Translations under genes and position numbers: made by a program | Notes under the pieces: generated by a model | What the model was told of the DNA's origin: nothing | The model's database searches: none | The model's input: only the letters and a program-made list of their open reading frames with translations | Shown: one piece after another, positions 1 through 5,135 of the stretch | How positions within the stretch are numbered: the first letter of the stretch is position 1 | Layout: every line of letters begins with the position of its first letter | Assembly (NCBI GenBank): GCA_947625995.1 | Contig: CANQQN010000137.1 | Coordinates: 1 to 5,135 of the forward strand | Length of the DNA: 5,135 bases | Direction: 5' to 3' | From: an uncultured Lachnospiraceae bacterium | Lineage (GTDB): Bacteria > Bacillota > Clostridia > Lachnospirales > Lachnospiraceae

Positions 1-559
1 GATTTAACTGATCTTTCACGGCATCTGCAATCTTTTCGATATTCAAACGTTCTATCATGCCATTACTTTGGATCCCTTTATAATAAACTTTATTGGCTTG
101 CTTGTACAAACGTTGGAGCTTATCATATCCATTTTTCCCGGATATTTTTGTATTTTTGCCCAATCTCAAGAATCCGATGATTCCCTCAAGATCATATAAA
201 AACCAATCTTCAATTGACCTCTTTGCCTGTATATGTATAATGCTTTTTGCCCCGCTAGCGATAAGCTCTTTCTTTACTTCCTCCCACTTTATCGGCGGCT
301 TAGAAGCAAACTCAAATACATCGGTATCACTGCATAGCACGATTGTAAATTCACAATCATCCTTATATTTTGGTTTAATTTCTTTTATAAATTTTCTAAG
401 AGCAATATTTTTAAAGCCGCCTATACCCTTAACATTTTTATATTCAATATTTGTATCGAATTTTCCTGCGGGGTGTAGTTTCCTGGCATTGGCAATTATC
501 TGTTTGTAAAATTCAACTTCCGTATCACCTTCTACAAAAAGTGCAAGGCATTTATTCAT
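1..559 (-). CDS. TOPRIM-like protein partnered with the ATPase, C-terminus cut by window edge
   Basis: I translated this frame by hand. It opens at the ATG at 559-557 and stays open for 186 codons to the window edge, so the C-terminus is missing. The N-terminus reads LFVEGDTEVEFYK, with E10 in the position of the TOPRIM glutamate; residues 73-82 read IVLCSDTDVF, with D78 and D80 as the DxD pair; a later SIEDWFLYD (115-123) resembles a conserved patch of small TOPRIM-like proteins that sit beside AAA ATPases. TOPRIM folds bind divalent metal and, in OLD-type nucleases, cut nucleic acid. Nuclease activity here is inference. The start overlaps the ATPase stop by 8 bases (ATGAATAA), and GGAG at 570-573 lies 10 bases upstream, so the two genes are probably translationally coupled. 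Possible system types are AbiL-like, PARIS-like or another ATPase plus TOPRIM defence pair; I cannot assign the exact family. Codon use is AT-rich, as in the ATPase gene. Confidence 0.85.
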   Translation of the reverse strand, partial: MNKCLALFVEGDTEVEFYKQIIANARKLHPAGKFDTNIEYKNVKGIGGFKNIALRKFIKEIKPKYKDDCEFTIVLCSDTDVFEFASKPPIKWEEVKKELIASGAKSIIHIQAKRSIEDWFLYDLEGIIGFLRLGKNTKISGKNGYDKLQRLYKQANKVYYKGIQSNGMIERLNIEKIADAVKDQLN

Positions 560-1817
560 CAGCATCACACTCCAAATAATCGCTTATATTACTCTCTGAA
601 TCTGCTAGCATTGAAAATAGATAGTCTCCCATACTCATATTAAAACCTGCTGCATCATTCTCCAGCCGTTTCTGACCTGACTTTTTAAATGTAAAGAACT
701 CAGCCACACCTGCTTTTCTATTTATACCGACATGAATCCAAGATGGATTCAAATAGCTGATAATGTACGGTGAATGACTCGTAATAATAATCTTACAATC
801 ATCTAACAGCTGGCTGATGATTTGTATATATGCTCGGAAAAGCCCGGGGTGCACAGAATTCTCCGGCTCTTCAATCGCTATTAATGAAATATTGCTGACA
901 TTAGATACGATGATCTTTGTCAGTATCATAAATACTCTCTTTGCTCCATCTGACATCATTGAAAAGTCAATTGGCTTCACCAAGTTTTTATCCTTTACAA
1001 ATAAATATTGAACGGCATCTGTTAATATGAATGGTACATCTTCTGGGAACTGCTCGTTTTCCGGCGCATTGATTTTGATATCTTTTACAATCACATCTTC
1101 TATATCTGGAAACAACTGAAAATAAACATCTTTCAGCAATTCAAACTTATCCGGATTCTGCTTTTTTAAATTAAAGATAATGCGTGGCAGATTATCGGCA
1201 TTTATCATCTCATTTTCAAAACCCTTCCGAATGATCGGATCTGGCCGATAGAAACTCTTTGCATCCAGATTGTTTTCCATATACATTTTCATTCTGTTGA
1301 GTTTCTTAATTATTTCTGCATAGTAGAGGTTGTCATAAGCTCTAAGCTTATTTACAACCAATTCAGACGGATCAACCTGAATTTTTGAGGAACATCTTCC
1401 TGTTTCAGAACTCTTATACAATGCTACCTCTTTCGTTCTATGAATAACCTGCGTATATTTCTGCCCCTTCTCATCAGGTTTTATTTTTAAATACTCCTGA
1501 ACAATTTCGGGAACAGTATCTGCATCACATTTCCATTCAAACTCATAACCATATTTTACTCGATACTCCTGCCCATCATGCTCTGTTAACACTTCCACCT
1601 CAAATGTATAATTTCTTCCCCGCATACTCTGGTTAATTGGAATAAGATTAGAATTTGCCATCATATTCATTTTGTCGTCAATAGGTGCTTTCATATAAGT
1701 CAAGCCAAAATCAATGCCAGAAAGTACATTGGACTTACCAAAATTATTAAGTGATACCAAGGCTGTAATATTATCAAAAGTTATTCTTACATCAGATAAA
1801 TTATGAAAGCTTACCAT
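552..1817 (-). CDS. AAA family ATPase (ABC/SMC-type, AAA15/AAA21-like), probably defence-associated, N-terminus suspect
   Basis: The 421-residue product has the motif order of ABC-type AAA ATPases. A P-loop NNFGKSN is at 24-30, an ABC signature-like MMSDGAKR at 287-294, Walker B LIAIEEPEN at 312-320 with E316/E317, a D-loop-like HPGLF at 323-327, and the switch histidine in ITSHSPYI at 345-352. The middle, about 60-280, is family-specific and contains no TOPRIM domain; that function seems to sit in the next gene, which overlaps this one by 8 bases. Such ATPases are cytoplasmic and commonly act as trigger or regulatory subunits for a nuclease or toxin partner; that role is inferred from the pairing. 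Two oddities: the Walker A first glycine is serine (S22), and the protein starts only about 20 residues before the P-loop, without the usual I-x-x-x-NF-x-S/T-F first strand. No ribosome binding site precedes the ATG; the in-frame upstream codons are AGA and then TAA. A frameshifted or truncated 5' end is likely, so this could be a decayed gene. Confidence 0.85.
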   Translation of the reverse strand: MVSFHNLSDVRITFDNITALVSLNNFGKSNVLSGIDFGLTYMKAPIDDKMNMMANSNLIPINQSMRGRNYTFEVEVLTEHDGQEYRVKYGYEFEWKCDADTVPEIVQEYLKIKPDEKGQKYTQVIHRTKEVALYKSSETGRCSSKIQVDPSELVVNKLRAYDNLYYAEIIKKLNRMKMYMENNLDAKSFYRPDPIIRKGFENEMINADNLPRIIFNLKKQNPDKFELLKDVYFQLFPDIEDVIVKDIKINAPENEQFPEDVPFILTDAVQYLFVKDKNLVKPIDFSMMSDGAKRVFMILTKIIVSNVSNISLIAIEEPENSVHPGLFRAYIQIISQLLDDCKIIITSHSPYIISYLNPSWIHVGINRKAGVAEFFTFKKSGQKRLENDAAGFNMSMGDYLFSMLADSESNISDYLECDADE

Positions 1818-1924
1818 TCTTTAAATGTATGAAAATTTTCCAGTTGGATTGCGTAGGCTTGTAAAACGCGCAATGTTTGAAACGAATCGTATTTTGATGA
1901 CTGTGAGTGTTTGAGATTAAGAAA
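1811..1924 (-). other. Out-of-frame upstream coding remnant, probably the lost ATPase N-terminus
   Basis: On the minus strand, in a different frame from the ATPase, a stretch open from 1924 (after a TAA at 1927-1925) to a TAA at 1813-1811 ends in the peptide YAIQLENFHTFKEW. IQLENFHTF fits the first beta strand of AAA15-type ATPases (consensus like I-x-x-x-NF-x-S/T-F), which the annotated ATPase lacks. A -1 shift at the tryptophan codon (1816-1814) joins it to VSFHNLSDVRITF, giving a normally spaced N-terminus before the P-loop. No ATG is present in the stretch; the only near-cognate start I see is TTG at 1873-1871, without a Shine-Dalgarno sequence. The residues before the tyrosine also read like protein, so this may instead be the tail of another lost gene ending just at the ATPase start. 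Confidence 0.45.
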
Positions 1925-1969
1925 TTACAATAACCTTAATCCACGGTAGATTTCTTCATGATTCAGGTA

Positions 1970-1975
1970 TATAAT
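1970..1975 (+). promoter_or_regulatory. Candidate -10 box (TATAAT) for the lipoprotein-sensor operon
   Basis: A perfect TATAAT lies about 60 bases before the lipoprotein start, inside the divergent intergenic region (1818-2035). The best -35 at 17-base spacing is TAGATT at 1947-1952, only three of six matches to TTGACA, so the promoter would be weak or activator-dependent if real. The area is AT-rich and chance matches are common. I could not identify a convincing promoter for the leftward ATPase operon in the same region. Confidence 0.4.
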
Positions 1976-2022
1976 AGAATATACTGGCGGGACAACCGCA
2001 TGACAAACCGGCATTCATTGTA

Positions 2023-2029
2023 AGGGAGG
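2023..2029 (+). promoter_or_regulatory. Ribosome binding site for the lipoprotein gene (AGGGAGG)
   Basis: AGGGAGG lies six bases before the ATG at 2036. It supports initiation there rather than at the internal ATG at 2126, which has a weaker AAGGGTG at 2111-2117 with eight bases of spacing but would give a more typical signal peptide. Confidence 0.7.
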
Positions 2030-2035
2030 ACTGGC

Positions 2036-4096
2036 ATGGATCGGAAAAAGCTGATGAGTTGTATGATCAGGGAGGCAAAATCTTTTGTGTCCTTTGTGGC
2101 TCCGTATTTTAAGGGTGTATGGAATATGAGAAAAAGATCTGTCAGTCTGATCCTGGCCTGCCTGCTGGCTTTTCAACTGGCAGGCTGCGGTTCGGCAGAG
2201 GAGCCCGATCCGGCAGAGACCGAGAGTCCTGCCGGGACACAAACACCGGTCACCATGTTGTATTTCCTTGATCTGCCCAACTTTGAGGCGCTGGTGGAGA
2301 AGACGTATCCCGATATCGACCTCCAGATCGAACGCAACGCTGTGGCAACCATTGACGGGGAGAGCGAGCGCCGTCTGCGTACCGGGCACGGCTCCGACAT
2401 CATTACTACCACCATGCCCACCGGGGACGTGAAACGTTATGCGCTGGATCTGAGCGCGCAGAAGTTTGCCTCCGCTTATCAGGGCAGTATATCCCAGAGC
2501 CTGCTTAGTGACGGAAAAACGCTGTTCCTGCCCCTGCCCGGGCAATATTACGGTTACATATACAATGCCACGCTGGCTGCGCAGGCCGGTGTGACCGAAG
2601 CCCCCGCGTCCACCGGCGCGCTGCTGTCTATGCTGGACGCGGCGGCGGCCCGTGGATTGGGTATGGGAAGCGATGGCGTCATGTTCGCCTTAGAGTCTAC
2701 CGACATGACCCACATATCTTCCTATTTCATTGGCGCGCAGGTTCCCGACTTTCTGGGTCGGTCTGAAGGAGTCATCTGGCGGGAGCGCCTCACCAGACGG
2801 GAGGATACTTTCTCTGACGGCATGACCGATTGTCTTAACCTGTTTTCTACTATGGTGGAAAAGGGTTATCTCGATCCCGCCCACCTGTACAATAACCGGG
2901 GGAACATGACCCCCGTTCTGGAACGGATGCAAAACGGCACATTGCTGCTTTCTTACGGCTCTGTCCACTTTTTGGACATGCTGAATGCCGACAGCGATCA
3001 ATATGAATTTGCCATGCTCCCTTTCCTTAGCGAAGAGAACAATCATCCTTGGACCATTGCCGCTCCGGCCGCGTTTCTGGGCCTGAATGCCACTTTGGCT
3101 GAATCGGGCAGAGAAGATGTTTTGAGTGCTGCCAAACGGGTTCTGGATCTGTTGTCCACTCCGGAGGGGCAGGCCGCCTTTATTCAGGACAGCGGTGCGG
3201 CCCAGTCCTATCTGGCCGCGAATGTTCCCGTCCCCAGTGAGATTCCCGGGGGTCTGGCGGACTGCGTGTCGGGAGGCTATGTGTACAATATTCAGTTTCC
3301 CGCCAAGCTGCTCCAGTACTTTGGCCGCAGCATGGTGTCTGTGCTAAACGGTGAAATCGACCTGAAGGACGCCCTGTCCAATGTGGATCGTTTCTTTCTG
3401 GAAGGCGACAAGGACATAGAGTATGACCAGACCCTTATCGGCGTAGTGGCGGGTGATATGATCTACGAAAATTACAATGTCCGCCGGGAGGAGACGGCCA
3501 TCGGCAATCTGGTTGTCGACGCCATCCGGGAAATGACCGGGGTGGATCTGGCTTTCGCCAATGGAGGTTCTATCCGGGGCAGTCTTTATGAGGGCAATGT
3601 CTTTGGCAGCGATCTGGACGTGGTATGTCCGTACGATAACACCATTGTGGTGCTGGAGGTTAAGGGTTCCGTAGTCCGGGACATGCTGGAAAATGGCCTG
3701 ACCCGTATTGTTCAGGAGAATGGTATCCCCGGAGGCAGGTTCCTGAATGTGTCCGGCCTGTGCTACTCTTACCGCGCCCCTGCGGGGGACAGTCCGGCGG
3801 AGCTATTGGATATTACTTTTCCGGACGGTTCTCCTTTTGACGAGTCCCGAACCTACACCATCGCGGTTACCTCCTATATGTGCGGGGCGGACGGTTATCT
3901 GGACAACAACGGCGACGGTTTTACCATGCTCAATGTTTACAGCGATACGGCTCCCAAGGCGGAGGGAGTCACTCTGGTGAAGGAGACGGGCAAGACCTTC
4001 GGGGACGCCCTTCAGCTTTATTTTCAGTCCCACAACGGCGAGGCCATTCTTGCCAAAACGGAGGGACGCATCAAGGAGGTGATCGGAGATGACTGA
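2036..4096 (+). CDS. Lipoprotein fusing a solute-binding domain to a 5'-nucleotidase C-terminal domain, no catalytic domain
   Basis: The 686-residue product has a lipoprotein signal: basic MRKRS at 31-35, a hydrophobic core at 36-47 and lipobox LAGC with C51, so it should be anchored outside the membrane. Residues about 65-450 look like a family 1 extracellular solute-binding protein: LFLPLPGQYYGYIYN near 163-177 matches the hinge-region pattern, and a LLSTPEGQAAF-type helix lies near 380. Residues about 464-684 match the 5'-nucleotidase C-terminal domain (UshA type): ETAIGNLVVDA at 486-496, NGGSIR at 509-514, CPYDN, GRFLNVSG at 567-574 with F569, and CGADGYL at 616-622 with Y621. By family knowledge these last segments form the nucleotide-binding pocket, including two stacking aromatics. 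The metallophosphatase domain is absent, so binding rather than hydrolysis is expected. The ligand is unknown. The gene overlaps the downstream sensor gene by 8 bases, which suggests a receptor role instead of transport; no permease gene is in view. With the start at 2036 there are 30 extra residues before the usual signal peptide; starting at 2126 places the lipobox cysteine at position 21, the normal distance. Confidence 0.88.
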   Translation: MDRKKLMSCMIREAKSFVSFVAPYFKGVWNMRKRSVSLILACLLAFQLAGCGSAEEPDPAETESPAGTQTPVTMLYFLDLPNFEALVEKTYPDIDLQIERNAVATIDGESERRLRTGHGSDIITTTMPTGDVKRYALDLSAQKFASAYQGSISQSLLSDGKTLFLPLPGQYYGYIYNATLAAQAGVTEAPASTGALLSMLDAAAARGLGMGSDGVMFALESTDMTHISSYFIGAQVPDFLGRSEGVIWRERLTRREDTFSDGMTDCLNLFSTMVEKGYLDPAHLYNNRGNMTPVLERMQNGTLLLSYGSVHFLDMLNADSDQYEFAMLPFLSEENNHPWTIAAPAAFLGLNATLAESGREDVLSAAKRVLDLLSTPEGQAAFIQDSGAAQSYLAANVPVPSEIPGGLADCVSGGYVYNIQFPAKLLQYFGRSMVSVLNGEIDLKDALSNVDRFFLEGDKDIEYDQTLIGVVAGDMIYENYNVRREETAIGNLVVDAIREMTGVDLAFANGGSIRGSLYEGNVFGSDLDVVCPYDNTIVVLEVKGSVVRDMLENGLTRIVQENGIPGGRFLNVSGLCYSYRAPAGDSPAELLDITFPDGSPFDESRTYTIAVTSYMCGADGYLDNNGDGFTMLNVYSDTAPKAEGVTLVKETGKTFGDALQLYFQSHNGEAILAKTEGRIKEVIGDD
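4073..4080 (+). promoter_or_regulatory. Strong ribosome binding site for the sensor gene (AAGGAGGT)
   Basis: AAGGAGGT, continuing into GATC, is almost fully complementary to the 16S rRNA 3' end. It sits inside the last codons of the lipoprotein gene, nine bases (from the end of AGGAGG) before the ATG at 4089. It fixes the start of the sensor gene and suggests efficient coupled translation. Confidence 0.85.
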
Positions 4097-5135
4097 GAAA
4101 AAGGGATCCCGGCTGTTATATCTGCTGCTGACCGCTTTCATTTTTGCCATTTGCGCCGGATGTTTTTTCTGGCTTATCCGGTCTTCCGCTCAGATCACGC
4201 TGTCTTCCGGGGCAGAAATGAATCGGATGTATCTTCGGGAGATGACCGCCCAGATCGGCAGCCATTTCGACACCGGTTTAAGCGCCCGGTTTGCTGCCCT
4301 GCATACCATAGCAGGCAGCGTGAATAACGAGGATCTGGCGGATCAGGACGCTTTGGCCGCCTTCCTTGCGGAAGCGGAGGAGTACAACGACTTCCAGTTT
4401 CTGGCCTTTCTGGATGAGGACGGGCTCTATTACTGCACCGAAGGCGTCCGGCCCGCCGCTTCCCGGCTCAGCTTTCTGGCCGATCTGCTTCAGGGAGAGA
4501 GCGATCAGATCTCGTACAGCGAGGCGCTGCTCAATGAAAATATGATCACAATGGGCGTCACCATTGACCCGATCGCTTTCGGGGACAAAACCTTCGTTGC
4601 CATAATGGCAGGTCTGACCAGTGAGTCCTTTAGTTCCCGTATGGCCCTTCAGAACCCCGAGGCTCAGACCTACGCCAGCATCGTCACGCAGGAGGGGAGC
4701 TTTGTCATCCACAACACGTTCAACAGCGATCTTCCGTTGGGCACAAATATTCTCTCCAAGCTGGAATCTTACGCATCCTTCAGCGATGGCTATTCTCTGA
4801 AGCAGGTGCGGGACGATTTTGCCACACGGTCGCAAGGCATGACAATCTTTCAAGCCGGCGGCTATCTTCAATGTATGTACTATGCTCCGATAGAAGGGAC
4901 CGACTGGCTCATGCTTCTGGAGATCCCTTACGATGTGATCGATCAAATGGTGACCGCGCAGACGAATCAACTGAACAGGAACGCCATGATCGTGTTGATA
5001 ATCATCCTCATATCCATTTCTGTCCTGTTTCTGGCTTACTATATCAATCTACAGCATCACACCCGTGCGCTGGCCCATGCCAATGAGGCTGCTGTGGCTG
5101 CTCAGGAGCGGGCGGAAAACGCCAACCGGGCAAAA
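4089..5135 (+). CDS. Membrane sensor protein with double-CACHE-like extracellular domain, probably a histidine kinase, C-terminus cut
   Basis: I translated this frame by hand: it is open for 349 codons from the ATG at 4089 to the window edge without a stop. A basic N-terminus (MTEKKGSR) leads into transmembrane helix 1 at about 9-30, then an extracellular region of about 268 residues, then transmembrane helix 2 at about 300-319 (MIVLIIILISISVLFLAYY). The extracellular part has two PDC-like units: FQFLAFLDEDGLYYC at 102-114 or so, and ASIVTQEGSFVIHNT from 196, with a closing TDWLMLLEIPYDVI near 271-284. This is the size and pattern of a dCACHE ligand sensor. A coiled-coil-like segment rich in A, E and Q follows helix 2 with no HAMP domain and ends ENANRAK, a sequence style that in clostridial hybrid histidine kinases directly precedes the H-box. 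The output domain itself is not visible; a diguanylate cyclase is the main alternative. The 8-base overlap (ATGACTGA) with the lipoprotein gene suggests that the two proteins work together. Confidence 0.87.
   Translation, partial: MTEKKGSRLLYLLLTAFIFAICAGCFFWLIRSSAQITLSSGAEMNRMYLREMTAQIGSHFDTGLSARFAALHTIAGSVNNEDLADQDALAAFLAEAEEYNDFQFLAFLDEDGLYYCTEGVRPAASRLSFLADLLQGESDQISYSEALLNENMITMGVTIDPIAFGDKTFVAIMAGLTSESFSSRMALQNPEAQTYASIVTQEGSFVIHNTFNSDLPLGTNILSKLESYASFSDGYSLKQVRDDFATRSQGMTIFQAGGYLQCMYYAPIEGTDWLMLLEIPYDVIDQMVTAQTNQLNRNAMIVLIIILISISVLFLAYYINLQHHTRALAHANEAAVAAQERAENANRAK

Noticed and set aside
93..509. Plus-strand open frame of 138 codons
   Set aside because: It lies antisense to the TOPRIM-like gene, whose frame shows conserved motifs. 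The plus-strand product looks like a low-complexity hydrophobic shadow with no ribosome binding site seen.
1831..1840. Palindrome GAAAATTTTC near the ATPase start
   Set aside because: A ten-base AT-rich palindrome is expected by chance, and it has no second copy that would suggest an operator.
1987..1999. Small inverted repeat GCGG-GACAA-CCGC in the 5' untranslated region
   Set aside because: The stem is only four base pairs, does not extend outward and has no T-run, so it supports neither a terminator nor a riboswitch.
1818..2035. Search of the intergenic region for tRNA, riboswitch, CRISPR repeat or attachment site
   Set aside because: Apart from the candidate -10 box, the ribosome binding site and the out-of-frame coding remnant, I saw no repeats or structured RNA signals.
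2015..2545. Minus-strand open frame of 176 codons across the lipoprotein start
   Set aside because: It is a shadow of the GC-rich lipoprotein gene; its histidine- and glutamine-rich product has no recognisable motifs.
4278..4970. Minus-strand open frame of 230 codons
   Set aside because: It is antisense to the sensor gene, which has a strong ribosome binding site, transmembrane helices and CACHE-like motifs. The antisense product shows no recognisable domain.

Overview
The window looks like chromosomal DNA of a Gram-positive Firmicute, probably a gut-type Clostridium relative (Lachnospiraceae or Oscillospiraceae style). The reasons are strong AGGAGG-type ribosome binding sites, a lipoprotein signal peptide with an LAGC lipobox, and a CACHE sensor whose juxtamembrane linker has the style of clostridial hybrid histidine kinases. 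The taxon is inferred from style, not from a marker gene.

The window holds two short divergent operons separated by about 220 bases. The left half (1-1817, minus strand) is AT-rich. It encodes an ABC/SMC-type AAA ATPase followed, with an 8-base overlap, by a small TOPRIM-like protein that runs off the left edge. An ATPase paired with a separate TOPRIM protein is the arrangement of split OLD-like anti-phage or abortive infection modules, so this is probably an acquired defence unit. The ATPase may be damaged: its present start has no ribosome binding site, its first beta strand is missing, and a peptide that looks like that strand lies just upstream in another frame. Its Walker A motif also lacks the usual first glycine.

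The right half (2036-5135, plus strand) is GC-rich. It encodes an unusual surface lipoprotein that joins a family 1 solute-binding domain to the C-terminal, nucleotide-binding domain of 5'-nucleotidases, without the metallophosphatase domain that does the catalysis. An 8-base overlap and a near-perfect ribosome binding site couple it to a membrane sensor protein with two transmembrane helices around a double-CACHE-sized extracellular region and then a coiled-coil linker. The sensor is cut by the right edge before its output domain, which is most likely a histidine kinase.

The likeliest reading of the right half is a two-part receptor: the lipoprotein binds a ligand outside the cell, possibly a nucleotide, nucleoside or a conjugate, and presents it to the sensor protein. 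This pairing and the domain fusion are the most interesting items here. The sharp change of base composition at about 1980-2040 suggests that the two halves have different histories.
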